64,000 bases of DNA from AC-56 sp963798705 (GCA_963798705.1 CAWCTW010000005.1:248001-312000), one strand, 5' to 3'; positions 16,494-25,208 are shown, numbered from the stretch's first letter. The notes: generated from the sequence alone by a model not told the origin. Numbers and translations are program-made.

Positions 16494-18398
16494 ATGGATG
16501 CGAGCGCTCGGACCGGGACGATCGAGACGCGGATACCCGCCCGGCTCGACCGTCTGCCGTGGTCCAAGTTCCACTGGCTCATCGTCATCGGGCTGGGCAC
16601 GGTGTGGATCCTCGACGGCCTCGAGGTGACGATCGTCGGATCGGTCGCGGCGCGGCTCGCGGAGAAGGGAAGCGGAATCGAGCTGAGCGCCGGCCAGATC
16701 GGGACCGCAGCCGCGTTCTACGTGGCGGGAGCCTGCAGCGGCGCCCTGTTCTTCGGCCAGCTGACCGATCGGTTCGGCCGCAAGCGCCTCTTCCTGGTCA
16801 CGCTGGGCGTCTACATCGCGGCGACCGTGGCGACGGCGTTTGCGTTCGCCCCCTGGTACTTCTTCGCCGCACGCTTCCTCACCGGCGCCGGCATCGGCGG
16901 CGAGTACGCGGCGATCAACTCAGCGATCGACGAGCTGATCCCGGCGCGCGTGCGCGGCCGGGTCGATCTCATCATCAACGGCTCGTACTGGCTGGGGGCG
17001 GCGGCCGGAGCGGTTGCAGCGCTGTTCTTCCTCGACACCGCCATCTTCGCCAAGGACTTCGGCTGGCGGCTGGCGTTCGGAGTCGGGGCCGTGCTGGGCC
17101 TGGTCATCCTTCTCGTCCGCCGCAACGTGCCTGAGAGTCCTCGCTGGCTGTTCATCCACGGTCGCGAGGAGGAGGCCGAGTCGATCGTCGACTCCATCGA
17201 GTCGGGAGTTCGCGACGAGACGGACCAGGAGCTTCCGGAGCCGGACCAGAGCATCGAGGTCCGCCAGCGCAAGACGATCCCGTTCCGCGAGATCGCCAAA
17301 ACCGCGTTCAAGGCGTATCCGAAGCGCACCAGCCTGGGCTTCGCCCTGTTCGTCGGCCAGGCGTTTCTCTACAACGCGATCACCTTCGACCTCGGGACGA
17401 TCCTGTCCACGTACTTCGGCGTCGGGTCCGGATCGGTGCCGTTCTACATCGCGCTGTTCGCGATCGCCAACTTCTTCGGTCCACTGACCCTGGGCCGCCT
17501 GTTCGACACCGTCGGACGCAAGCCGATGGTCTCCGGCACCTACCTGGCCTCGGCGGCCATCGCAGTCGTGCTGGGGGTGATGCTGGTCAGCGGGATGGGC
17601 AAGAGCGGCGATCTCACCACCTGGAGCTTCATGGCGCTCGTGATGGGGACCTTCTTCGTCGCCTCCGCGGGAGCCAGCTCCGCCTACCTGACGGTGAGTG
17701 AGATCTTCCCGATGGAGACCCGCGCCCTGGCAATCGCCTTCTTCTATGCGATCGGCACCGGCGCCGGCGGGATCGCCGGGCCACTCTTGTTCGGCCACCT
17801 GATCGCGAGCGGCGACCCCGGCACCCTGGCCATCGGCTTCTACGTCGGCGCGGCTGTGATGGCGGTCGGCGGCATCGCCGAGATCGCCTTCGGAGTCAAG
17901 GCCGAGCAGGAGACGCTGGAGGACGTGGCCAAGCCGTTGACCGCCCAGGAGGCCGAAGCCGACGGAGCCGATGAGGAGAGGGACACCGACGAGGGTGAGC
18001 AACCCGAGCGGGAAGCTCGCCCGGAGCTCGCGGCCGCGATGCGCCAGGACGCGCGGGAGCGCGACTCTCGGATTCGGCGGCGAACGGAGCGTCGCGACCG
18101 GTACCGGAGGGGCGCGCGGCGCTTTCGGCCTGGTCCCGGAAGCCCGTACTCGCCGTTTCCAACGGTGGGCACCGGCGGATTCGACGATGCGGAGACGCTC
18201 GACCGCGAGGTACGCGCGATCTCGCGCGCGCTCGACGACCAAGGGGAGATGACTCGCGACGAGCTCGCCCTGGCGGTCGGCGCGCGCTACTGGGGGCCGG
18301 GTCGGTTTCGGAGCGCGCTGCGGGAGGCGGTCGCCGACGGCGCAGCCCGCCGATCGGCACGCAATCGGCTCGCGCCGGCCGACCGCGATCGAGGCTGA
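16494..18398 (+). CDS. MFS transporter (sugar-porter type) with long charged C-terminal tail
   Basis: 634 residues with twelve predicted helices. Signature loops are visible: GQLTDRFGRKR between helices 2 and 3, PESPRWL after helix 6, and GRLFDTVGRKP in the second half. After about residue 480 comes a cytoplasmic tail of about 150 residues, rich in Arg/Glu (QEAEADGADEERDTDEGEQ), ending in a compact segment (MTRDELALAVGARYWGPGRF) that could be a small winged-helix-like module. The substrate is unknown. It may serve the neighbouring catabolic operon. Confidence 0.85.
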   Translation: MDASARTGTIETRIPARLDRLPWSKFHWLIVIGLGTVWILDGLEVTIVGSVAARLAEKGSGIELSAGQIGTAAAFYVAGACSGALFFGQLTDRFGRKRLFLVTLGVYIAATVATAFAFAPWYFFAARFLTGAGIGGEYAAINSAIDELIPARVRGRVDLIINGSYWLGAAAGAVAALFFLDTAIFAKDFGWRLAFGVGAVLGLVILLVRRNVPESPRWLFIHGREEEAESIVDSIESGVRDETDQELPEPDQSIEVRQRKTIPFREIAKTAFKAYPKRTSLGFALFVGQAFLYNAITFDLGTILSTYFGVGSGSVPFYIALFAIANFFGPLTLGRLFDTVGRKPMVSGTYLASAAIAVVLGVMLVSGMGKSGDLTTWSFMALVMGTFFVASAGASSAYLTVSEIFPMETRALAIAFFYAIGTGAGGIAGPLLFGHLIASGDPGTLAIGFYVGAAVMAVGGIAEIAFGVKAEQETLEDVAKPLTAQEAEADGADEERDTDEGEQPEREARPELAAAMRQDARERDSRIRRRTERRDRYRRGARRFRPGPGSPYSPFPTVGTGGFDDAETLDREVRAISRALDDQGEMTRDELALAVGARYWGPGRFRSALREAVADGAARRSARNRLAPADRDRG

Positions 18399-18425
18399 CC
18401 GGGCCCTCACGGGACGGGGCGGGAG

Positions 18426-19121
18426 CTAGTCCTGTCCGTCGGGGTGCGGCGCGGGGGGCTCGCCACGAAGCCGCCAACCCTTGCCGCGGACCTGCTCGAC
18501 GGACCCGGACTCGGCCAGGTGAGAGAGGGCGGTGCTCACCGTGGGCCGCCGGGCCCCGACCAGGACGCCAAGCGTCTCGTGCGTCAGGTTGATGGGAATG
18601 AAGATCGTCCCCCCCGGCTCGAGCCGCCCCCAGTGCTCGGCAAGGAGCCACATCAGGACCTCGATGCGCTCTTCGACGCCCCTGAGGTTCTGAACCGCCG
18701 AGGAGACCGCCAGCGACCGGGCGCGCCGCAGTCCACGATCGAAGATCGATTCCAGCAGCGCCGGCCACTGACTGGCCCGTGAGACGGTCTCCGCATCGAG
18801 AATCGCCAGGCGCACGGGTGCCACGACGCGCCAGCTCGCGTCCACGAAGGACGCGGAATCCTCGAGCCAGGGCCTGACGACGTCGCCGAAGTTGAGGAGC
18901 TCGATGCTTCGCGATCCCGCGACGAGCACCTCGCGGATCAGAAGTCCGTCGACGACCAGATACCCCAGGTGCCCGGGAGGAGGCTCCTCGAGATCCGGCT
19001 GCCAGTCGCCGCGATCGAGGTCGACGCATTGGGGTGTCAGCCGCTCCCGCGCAAGCTCGAATTCCTCTCGGTCGAGGCGGCGGCCGAGCGCTGGATCGAT
19101 CTCGAGCAGACGAATGCGCAT
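18426..19121 (-). CDS. Crp/Fnr-family transcription regulator
   Basis: 231 residues: a cyclic-nucleotide-binding-like beta domain followed by a winged helix-turn-helix (INLTHETLGVLVGARRPTVSTAL). The effector domain lacks a clear cAMP phosphate-binding Arg-Ala signature and has no Fnr cysteines, so the ligand is unknown. It converges on the MFS gene and is divergent from the DJ-1-like gene. It may control one of these or the catabolic operon. Confidence 0.8.
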   Translation of the reverse strand: MRIRLLEIDPALGRRLDREEFELARERLTPQCVDLDRGDWQPDLEEPPPGHLGYLVVDGLLIREVLVAGSRSIELLNFGDVVRPWLEDSASFVDASWRVVAPVRLAILDAETVSRASQWPALLESIFDRGLRRARSLAVSSAVQNLRGVEERIEVLMWLLAEHWGRLEPGGTIFIPINLTHETLGVLVGARRPTVSTALSHLAESGSVEQVRGKGWRLRGEPPAPHPDGQD

Positions 19122-19213
19122 GTCGCCCACCATACGGCGCGTCGAGGCGGCGCGCATATTGCGATGCCCCCTGGGTAAGCGCAGATCGAAAGCCAGAAAA
19201 AGGAGTGAGCAAG

Positions 19214-19798
19214 ATGGCGGATGAGCTCAAGGGGAAGAAAATCGCGTTCTGTGTCGCCAACGAGGGAGTCGAGCAGGTGGAGCTGACGCGCCCGTGGGAG
19301 GCCGTTCGCGCCGCCGGCGCCGCGACCGACCTGGTCGCGCCCGAGGACGGCCGAGTCCAGGCCTTCAACCACCTCGACAAGGGGGATCGGTTCGACGTCG
19401 ATCGCACGGCCGCCGACGCGGATGCCTCCGACTACGACGGGCTCGTGCTGCCGGGGGGCGTGGCCAACCCGGACCAGCTGCGGACCGCTCCCGAGGCCGT
19501 GTCGTTCATCCGCGCGTTCTTCGAGGCGGGCACGCCGGTGGGCGTGATCTGCCACGGGCCGTGGACCCTGATCGAGGCCGACGTGGTGAGGGATCGGACG
19601 ATCACCTCCTGGCCGAGCCTCCAGACCGACATCCGCAACGCGGGCGGCAACTGGGTGGACGAGGAGGTCCATGTCGACGCTGGGCTCGTGTCCAGCCGCA
19701 AGCCAGACGACTTGGACGCCTTCTGCGCCAAGATCGTCGAGGAGTTCGCCGAGGGCGTCCACTCCGAGCAGCGCGAGGCGACGGTCGGCGCTTCGTAG
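19214..19798 (+). CDS. DJ-1/PfpI family protein (type 1 glutamine amidotransferase-like)
   Basis: 194 residues. The nucleophile elbow is VICHGPW (Cys about 113, His next to it), with DGLVLPGG supplying the rest of the PfpI fold. This group covers proteases, deglycases and chaperones of the general stress response; the exact activity is not decidable. ATG 19214 has AAGGAG about nine bases upstream; an in-frame GTG at 19205 would lie too close to it. Two strong hairpins follow the gene. Confidence 0.85.
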   Translation: MADELKGKKIAFCVANEGVEQVELTRPWEAVRAAGAATDLVAPEDGRVQAFNHLDKGDRFDVDRTAADADASDYDGLVLPGGVANPDQLRTAPEAVSFIRAFFEAGTPVGVICHGPWTLIEADVVRDRTITSWPSLQTDIRNAGGNWVDEEVHVDAGLVSSRKPDDLDAFCAKIVEEFAEGVHSEQREATVGAS

Positions 19799-19820
19799 GC
19801 GGCACGACTGCCGCGAGACC

Positions 19821-19847
19821 GGTCCGCCGGATGGGATCCGGCGGACC
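19821..19847 (+). terminator. Perfect 12-bp hairpin after the DJ-1-like gene
   Basis: GGTCCGCCGGAT pairs perfectly with ATCCGGCGGACC around a GGG loop. There is no T tract directly after it. It lies 23 bases past the stop at 19798 and is most simply a transcription terminator or mRNA-stabilising hairpin. Confidence 0.6.
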
Positions 19848-19860
19848 TGAGTGGAAAGAG

Positions 19861-19896
19861 CGCGCCGGTCACCGGGGCCGGCGCGTTCGCGTTTGG
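19861..19896 (+). terminator. Second GC-rich hairpin followed by T-rich stretch
   Basis: CGCGCCGG at 19861-19868 pairs with CCGGCGCG at 19878-19885, followed by TTCGCGTTT. With the hairpin just upstream it forms a tandem terminator-like pair between the DJ-1-like gene and the sulfotransferase gene. Confidence 0.55.
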
Positions 19897-19944
19897 CGGG
19901 CGCCGGAGCGGGTATCTTTGCCCGGCAATCGACCGCTGAGTCCA

Positions 19945-20886
19945 TTGGACAAGCCACCGGGGGACAACGGCTTCAGCTTGGCCCGCAGCGAGGATCGCCT
20001 CGTCTGGATCTTCGGTTCCTCGCGCAGCGGCAGCACCTGGCTCCTGCGGATGCTCTCGGAGCTCGATGGTGCCGTCCCCATCGACGATCCGCATCTCGGC
20101 CATCACCTCGGCGTGTGGCGCCCGATTCCGCTGGCCTGGGCGACCGCGGATGCGGACCCGGAGCTGACGACGCTCAACGAGATCAAGCGCGAGAAGCCGA
20201 GCTACTTCTTCTCCGACCGCTACCGCGACGTATGGGGCCCTGCGCTTCGCGAGCTGATCACCTCCCGCTTCGACGCACAGGTCCGCGATCAGTCGCCGGG
20301 CCCCAACCCCAACCCGCTCGTGATCGTGAAGGAGCCGGGCTCCCACATCGCCGACCTGCTCATGTCGCTCTTCGACAGGTCGCGCATGATCTTCCTGCTG
20401 CGCGACGGCCGAGACGTGGTGGATTCCTGGCTCGACGCGCACCGAGCCGGGGCGTGGGCGGTCGACGAGGGCGCCTATCCTGTCGCCCCCGAGGGCAGGG
20501 AGGCGCTGATCCGCTGGCAGGCGAGCGTCTGGGCCTATCGGACCGAGGTCGTCCTGCGCGCCTATCGCGCCCATGACCCGGGCCGGCGTGTCCTGGTGCG
20601 CTACGAGAACCTCCTGAGCGACCCGACCCGAGAGCTGAGGCGGATCTGTGGGACCTTCGGGATCCCCGTGCCGCCTGATCGCCTTCTCCAGATCGCGCAG
20701 GTCCACGAGTACGCGAGCATTCCGAGCGACGAGAAGGGCGCCACCAAGCAGATTCGCTCGGCCGAGCCGGGAGCCTGGCGACGCCACCTGAGCGCCGCGG
20801 AGCAGCGCGCCATGTACGAGGTGATGGGGGAGCGCCTGGTCGAGGTCGGCTACCTGCCGGGGTTCGGCACCGAGCGCGTCGCCTGA
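19945..20886 (+). CDS. Sulfotransferase family protein
   Basis: About 313 residues. The PAPS-binding 5'-phosphosulfate loop is FGSSRSGSTWLLRML near the N-terminus, and the 3'-phosphate motif is MIFLLRDGRDVVDSW in the middle. It should move a sulfonate group from PAPS to an unknown acceptor such as a lipid or glycan. The start is uncertain: no ATG or GTG lies near, and in-frame TTG codons occur at 19918, 19945 and 19978. I chose 19945, which leaves a short leader before the P-loop. Confidence 0.8.
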   Translation: MDKPPGDNGFSLARSEDRLVWIFGSSRSGSTWLLRMLSELDGAVPIDDPHLGHHLGVWRPIPLAWATADADPELTTLNEIKREKPSYFFSDRYRDVWGPALRELITSRFDAQVRDQSPGPNPNPLVIVKEPGSHIADLLMSLFDRSRMIFLLRDGRDVVDSWLDAHRAGAWAVDEGAYPVAPEGREALIRWQASVWAYRTEVVLRAYRAHDPGRRVLVRYENLLSDPTRELRRICGTFGIPVPPDRLLQIAQVHEYASIPSDEKGATKQIRSAEPGAWRRHLSAAEQRAMYEVMGERLVEVGYLPGFGTERVA

Positions 20887-20912
20887 CGGCTTCGCCCGCC
20901 CTCCTCGCGATC

Positions 20913-21623
20913 TCAGCCGTCGTTCAACCTGTCGGCGACCCGTCGCAGATCGGCCGTCAGCTCCGCTCGGGCCGCGCGGCGGTCCTCGTCATCGTCGATG
21001 CGCAGGATCGAGGAGGGATGCATCGTGACGCCCACCGCAGGCGCGAGGTCGCTCTCCAAAAAGCGGCCCCGGTCCTTCGTCACCCGGACCTTGCTTCCAA
21101 GGAGGGCCTTCGCCGCAGTCGCGCCGAGGCATACCAGGACCTCCGGGCGCACCACCGACAGCTCGGCGTCGAGCCAGGGCCGGCATGCCCCGACCTCCTC
21201 GGCGTTGGGGCGCTGATGGAGGCGCCTCTTGCCGCGGCCCTGCCTCCACTTGAAGTGCTTGACGACGTTCGTCACATAGGCCGACCGTCGGTCGATCCCC
21301 GCCTCCACCAGGGCCTTCGCCAGTACCTCGCCGGCGGGGCCCACGAAGGGCTCGCCGGCGCGATCCTCGCGGTCGCCGGGCTGCTCGCCGACGAGCATCA
21401 GCCTCGCCTTCGGCGATCCTTTGCCGAAGACCGTCTGCGTCCCGGTCCGCCACAGAGGGCAGGCCCGGCAGCCGGCAGCCGCGCCCCGAAGCGCCTTCAG
21501 CGACGGCCTGGGCGGAATCAGCTCCCGGGCCGGACGGCTACCGTCGCGCCCCTCGAGATCACGCGCTTCTCCTGGGGATGCCACCTCGTCGGTGCGGTAC
21601 CCGGTTTCCGCCGCGCGATTCAC
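20913..21623 (-). CDS. udgX: UdgX-type uracil-DNA glycosylase
   Basis: 236 residues. Iron-sulfur cysteines (CRACPLW and later Cys) and the UDG fold are visible, with GEQPGDREDRAGEPFVGPAG in place of the family 4 GEAPG loop. The insert KRRLHQRPN matches the KRRIH loop of UdgX, whose His links covalently to the abasic site left after uracil removal. This marks it as UdgX rather than ordinary family 4 UDG. The C-terminal motif is MHPSSILR. It converges on the sulfotransferase gene. An internal GTG start is possible because the first 40 residues look poorly conserved. Confidence 0.85.
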   Translation of the reverse strand: MNRAAETGYRTDEVASPGEARDLEGRDGSRPARELIPPRPSLKALRGAAAGCRACPLWRTGTQTVFGKGSPKARLMLVGEQPGDREDRAGEPFVGPAGEVLAKALVEAGIDRRSAYVTNVVKHFKWRQGRGKRRLHQRPNAEEVGACRPWLDAELSVVRPEVLVCLGATAAKALLGSKVRVTKDRGRFLESDLAPAVGVTMHPSSILRIDDDEDRRAARAELTADLRRVADRLNDG

Positions 21624-21641
21624 GGGTACCCGCGAAGTGGC

Positions 21642-21950
21642 ATGTACGGAAGGTGGTTTCTCCTCACATTTGGATTCGGCCTCTTGGCTCTGCTCGTGGT
21701 GGGGTTGGCCGCGACGGCCTATGCACCCATCTTCGCCGTCGCGATCGCGGTCGTCATCGCCGTCATGCTCATCGCGGCCATGTCGGCGCGCCGTGCCTCG
21801 CAGGCCGGATCCGAGCGGTCAGCCGCCGCGCAGGAGCGACGCGAGGCGGGTCAGGGCGCGCGGCCCAGCGCCACCAGCGCCCCACACGTCGGCGAGGGTG
21901 ACGCCGGACGGGCCCACCGAGCCCCCGTGACGGGGGCCGGTACCGGCTAG
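21642..21950 (+). CDS. Small membrane protein, unknown
   Basis: 102 residues. Two adjacent hydrophobic segments (WFLLTFGFGLLALLVVGLAA and IFAVAIAVVIAVMLIAAMSA) are followed by a disordered, Ala/Arg-rich cytoplasmic tail. No family recognised. ATG 21642 lies 18 bases from the start of the divergent udgX gene, so the two share a very short promoter region. Confidence 0.5.
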   Translation: MYGRWFLLTFGFGLLALLVVGLAATAYAPIFAVAIAVVIAVMLIAAMSARRASQAGSERSAAAQERREAGQGARPSATSAPHVGEGDAGRAHRAPVTGAGTG

Positions 21951-21957
21951 CGGCGCC

Positions 21958-22173
21958 ATGGGATCCGAGACGCAGCGCGAGGGCGACGACGGCGCCCATC
22001 GGGATGACGCGGCGACGCGGCCGCCCGCGGACGACCCAACCACCTCGGAGGGCGATCAGCACGACGACTCGGAGGAGCAGGGCGGTCCGTACGGCAATCC
22101 CGAGGTCGACGAGGAGAGTCTTCGAAAGCAACAGGAGGAAGAGAGCGAAAGGAGCGACGATGCCCTGGGATGA
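21958..22173 (+). CDS. Small acidic disordered protein
   Basis: 71 residues, very rich in Asp, Glu and Gln, with a conserved-looking core GGPYGNPEVDEESLRKQQEEE. Third codon positions are strongly G/C except near the end, which supports real coding. It begins 8 bases after the previous gene and overlaps the start of the superoxide dismutase gene by 14 bases. Function unknown; no ribosome binding site is evident. Confidence 0.55.
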   Translation: MGSETQREGDDGAHRDDAATRPPADDPTTSEGDQHDDSEEQGGPYGNPEVDEESLRKQQEEESERSDDALG

Positions 22174-22834
22174 ACTGAAGCCACGCAAGTTCCCGGCGTT
22201 CGAGAAGGAGCTGGATGGGATCTCCAAGCAGACGATGGACGACCATTACAAGCTGTACGAGGGCTACGCGAAGAAGGCGAACGAGTGCCGCAAGATCCTC
22301 AACGGGTTCGACTACTCGGAGATCGAGGGAAACCAGGTCTACTCCGAGCTTCGCGCGGTCTCGGTCGACTACACGTTCGCTCTTCTCGGCTACAAGAACC
22401 ATGACCTCTACTTCGGCCATCTGGGTGGCGAGGGAGGCGACCCCGACGGGCGCTTCGCCGAGCTCGCCGAGGAGGAGTTCAACGGCCTGGGCAAGTGGTT
22501 CGACGCGACCAAGAAGGCCGCCAGCGCCTCGCGCGGCTGGGTGATGGTCGGCTATGACCTGAACGACGGGTCGCTGTTCAACTACATCATGGACACCCAG
22601 AACCTGTGGGCGGTCTACAACATGGTTCCCGTGCTGGCGATCGACGTGTACGAGCATGCGTACGTGCGGGACTTCGGCGCGACTCCCGACGGTCGCAAGC
22701 AGTACGTCGAGGCGTTCTTCCGCAACGTCGACTGGGACCACGTCAACCGGCAGCTGGCCCAAGCCGAAGCGGCCAAGCACGGAGCCGACCAGAGCGGAGC
22801 CCGCGAGGGGTCCGAGCTCGCGCCTGCGCAGTAG
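22160..22834 (+). CDS. Iron/manganese superoxide dismutase
   Basis: 224 residues of the Fe/Mn SOD fold, converting superoxide to oxygen and hydrogen peroxide in the cytoplasm. Metal ligands are seen as the N-terminal DDHYKLYEGY His, the KNHDLYFGHLGG His and the paired AIDVYEHAY Asp and His. ATG 22160 is preceded by GAAAGGAG; the open frame upstream is non-conserved. The C-terminal 25 residues are low complexity. Metal preference cannot be decided. Confidence 0.85.
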   Translation: MPWDELKPRKFPAFEKELDGISKQTMDDHYKLYEGYAKKANECRKILNGFDYSEIEGNQVYSELRAVSVDYTFALLGYKNHDLYFGHLGGEGGDPDGRFAELAEEEFNGLGKWFDATKKAASASRGWVMVGYDLNDGSLFNYIMDTQNLWAVYNMVPVLAIDVYEHAYVRDFGATPDGRKQYVEAFFRNVDWDHVNRQLAQAEAAKHGADQSGAREGSELAPAQ

Positions 22835-22973
22835 CCGGAGACCGGCCAAGGACAGGCGCTTCCGCAACGCGCCGGCGGCGACGCGGCCGTCGGCGCGTCG
22901 CCGTCTCAGGTCACGCGACTGGGGTGCCGCGGCTCGTCACCCGCCGCCGCGAAGCCGACAGCCCGGTCCGCGA

Positions 22974-23945
22974 TCAGCGCTCGGACCATGGAGCCTGGCG
23001 CTCCGAGAGCGAGTAATGGACCTCCGTGTGGCCGATGACGTCCTGCAGGCCGCGGCGGCGCTCGGAGAAGATGATCCCCAGGAAGCCAAGCCCGAGGGGG
23101 ATGGCGGCAAGCGCGAGGCCGAACAGCCGCCGAATGGCGATCCGCAGTGTCACCCGTGGCGAGCCTGGCGCGACGACGCGGATGCCTACGATGCTCATCC
23201 CCGGGGTCTGCCCGGTGAGGCTCCAGAACGACACCAGGAACACGCCTCCGGCGATGAACCAGGCCAACACTCCGACGGCGAGCGCCGGGTCGGTCGCGTC
23301 GCTTGGAAACACGACCGACGCGAGCAGTGCGACCAGTGCCGAGATCGCGATGAACGCCAGGTTCAGCACCCCCACGTCGAGGGCGAAGGCCAGTACGCGG
23401 GTAAAGGCACCCGCACAGTTGGTGGGCGCCGTCCGTTGCCTGCGTAAGGTGATGCGGCGTAGCACCCGCTCGATGCCACCGTCTATCCGCCTCGCCACCT
23501 TGCCGATCTCTCGACGTATGTCGTCGAGGAAGCCGACCCCCTGGGAGGCGATAGCCGAGCGCACCTCGGGGGCCTCGGCGATGCGCTCCACCAGCTTCTG
23601 CGCCTCGTCGCTCGCCAGGATCCTCTGCCAGATCGTGTCCACAAGGCGGCTATCGACGGCGTCCATCAGCGCCCGTTCGACCGCCGGGCTGTCGAGCGCC
23701 CCGCGCATCGCCTCCTCCACCGCGGGGCCTTGGAGCAGGCGGATCAAGGCGCGCTCCATCGCCGGGCTCTCGACGGCGCGAACGATCGCCTCCTCCGTGG
23801 CGACCTCCACGGCGCGGTCGACGCCAGCCGCCTGCGCCACGCGCCTTGCGCCGCGAGCGCCGCCGCCGATCAGTCGCGCCGGGAGCGGGAGCGTCTCCTC
23901 GCTCGCGGCGCGATCGGGCGGAGGAGGGACGTTGGGATCCTCCAT
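22974..23945 (-). CDS. RDD-family membrane protein with long N-terminal helical domain
   Basis: 323 residues. The first 175 are predicted mostly helical with repeated segments (ESPAMERAL, DSPAVERAL, GPAVEEAM). An RDD domain of about 130 residues with three or four helices follows, containing the family features AFTRVLAFALDVGVL and GQTPGMSIVGIRVV. RDD proteins are often small ion antiporters, but the role of this form is unknown. It is divergent from the histone-like gene. Confidence 0.75.
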   Translation of the reverse strand: MEDPNVPPPPDRAASEETLPLPARLIGGGARGARRVAQAAGVDRAVEVATEEAIVRAVESPAMERALIRLLQGPAVEEAMRGALDSPAVERALMDAVDSRLVDTIWQRILASDEAQKLVERIAEAPEVRSAIASQGVGFLDDIRREIGKVARRIDGGIERVLRRITLRRQRTAPTNCAGAFTRVLAFALDVGVLNLAFIAISALVALLASVVFPSDATDPALAVGVLAWFIAGGVFLVSFWSLTGQTPGMSIVGIRVVAPGSPRVTLRIAIRRLFGLALAAIPLGLGFLGIIFSERRRGLQDVIGHTEVHYSLSERQAPWSER

Positions 23946-23979
23946 CTACCGAGCAGTCTAGGTATGCGTGCGGTCACCA

Positions 23980-24003
23980 TGACGTGCACAGTGACGTGCA
24001 CAG
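23980..24003. repeat. Two tandem copies of TGACGTGCACAG
   Basis: A 12-bp unit is repeated exactly, head to tail, between the divergent RDD and histone-like genes. Each unit holds the palindrome GTGCAC. It could be a binding site for a dimeric regulator; no regulator can be named. Confidence 0.5.
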
Positions 24004-24072
24004 CGCCGCATGCACCGGCTCATGACAGTAGGCTCGACGGCAACGTCCCCGATCATCCGAGGAGGGTGAGCG

Positions 24073-24513
24073 ATGCCTCCAGCCAAGCGGTCCACCTCAA
24101 GGCGATCCACCACCAAGCGGTCCACGTCCGGCCGCCGCACGAGCACCCGCAGCAAGAGCTCCGCGCCGAAGGAGTCGGCCGCGTTCAAGCGACTCAACAA
24201 GTCCCTGGACTCCGCGCAGGATGCCCTTACCGCCGTTCGCAAGGACGTCACCAAGGATGTCAGCACCGGGGCACGCGGCCTCTACAGGGACCTCGAGAAG
24301 TTCGTCCGGGACGCCCGCCGCGACAGTGGCAAGCTGAGCAAGGCGCTGCAGCGGGACGTCGAGCGACTGCAGAAGCAGTTGAGCGCTTCAGCGAAGGGTA
24401 AGAAGACGAGCTCGTCGACCCGTCGCAAGCCGGCATCTCGCTCGACCGCGAAGCGGTCCTCGTCCCGCAGGAGCTCGAGCTCGCGGAGCGGCACTCGCTC
24501 GCGGAGCCGCTGA
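24073..24513 (+). CDS. Histone H1-like basic protein
   Basis: 146 residues, extremely rich in Lys, Arg and Ser at both ends, around a helical middle (about 38-105: FKRLNKSLDSAQDALTAVR, LYRDLEKFVRDARR). The basic tails hold repeated K/R-S-T and R-S-S-S runs. Such proteins bind DNA without sequence specificity and compact the nucleoid. ATG 24073 has GGAGGG upstream. The central helical domain flanked by two basic arms differs from the HU-plus-tail form of mycobacteria. Confidence 0.65.
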   Translation: MPPAKRSTSRRSTTKRSTSGRRTSTRSKSSAPKESAAFKRLNKSLDSAQDALTAVRKDVTKDVSTGARGLYRDLEKFVRDARRDSGKLSKALQRDVERLQKQLSASAKGKKTSSSTRRKPASRSTAKRSSSRRSSSSRSGTRSRSR

Positions 24514-24782
24514 GGGCTGGCAGGGAACTCCACCCCTCTCGCGGATTCGCCGGCTACCCTCAGCCGGTCGCAGATCAACCATCGCTCGTTAGCGGAGGTC
24601 CGGATGCCGCGGGCGCGTCTTCGCCCCGCGTCCTTGAATTGCTTGGCCGCGCGAACCCCCGGCCTCGTCGGACACGGCTCGCTCTCCTCGATGTCGGCCC
24701 CAGCCTAGGTCATGGCCATCAGCGCTGGAGATGCCCATTGCGAGGAGGCTCGCGCGCGGATACCGTGAATGCGTGATGACCG
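24514..24782. other. Intergenic region without recognised features
   Basis: About 270 bases between the histone-like gene and the coiled-coil protein gene. No gene, RNA or repeat was recognised. A promoter for the following two-gene operon should lie near its right end. Confidence 0.4.
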
Positions 24783-25208
24783 ATGGCTGAGCTCAGTGGT
24801 CGAGAGCTGCTGAACGAGTGGCGGAAGCTCATGAACTCCGTCCTGGAGGCGGCGTCGTCGATCTCGGGTCGATCGGATCTCCCGCGACAGCTGCTTGAGC
24901 CGATGCAGCGCCAGCTCGAGCTGGTGCAGGAGCTCGTCGACCGGGAGCGCCGGCTGCAGGTGGAGCTGGCCGACCGCCTGCTGGCTCCGATCGACGTTGC
25001 ATTCGACCTGCTGACCCAGAGCGGCGCCACGATGCGGCGCCAGGCGGAGGCGCTCGAGGCGGCTGGCGATGCCCTTCGCGAGACGGCCGCCCTGATGACG
25101 AGCCAGGCGGATCTGTTCGAGCAGACGATTGGCCGGCTCCGCGAGCCTGCCGATGCAGCCCGGAGGCTGGTCTCGGGCGAGGGCCGATCGGGGTCGGAGA
25201 AGGCGTGA
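24783..25208 (+). CDS. Phasin-like helical protein, unknown function
   Basis: 141 residues, almost entirely helical with heptad-like hydrophobic spacing (LLEPMQRQLELVQELVDRE, RRQAEALEAAGDALRETAAL). The amphipathic pattern resembles phasins or other coiled-coil surface proteins, but no signature proves it. Its stop overlaps the GTG of the PfkB-type kinase (GTGA), so the two are co-translated. Confidence 0.6.
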   Translation: MAELSGRELLNEWRKLMNSVLEAASSISGRSDLPRQLLEPMQRQLELVQELVDRERRLQVELADRLLAPIDVAFDLLTQSGATMRRQAEALEAAGDALRETAALMTSQADLFEQTIGRLREPADAARRLVSGEGRSGSEKA

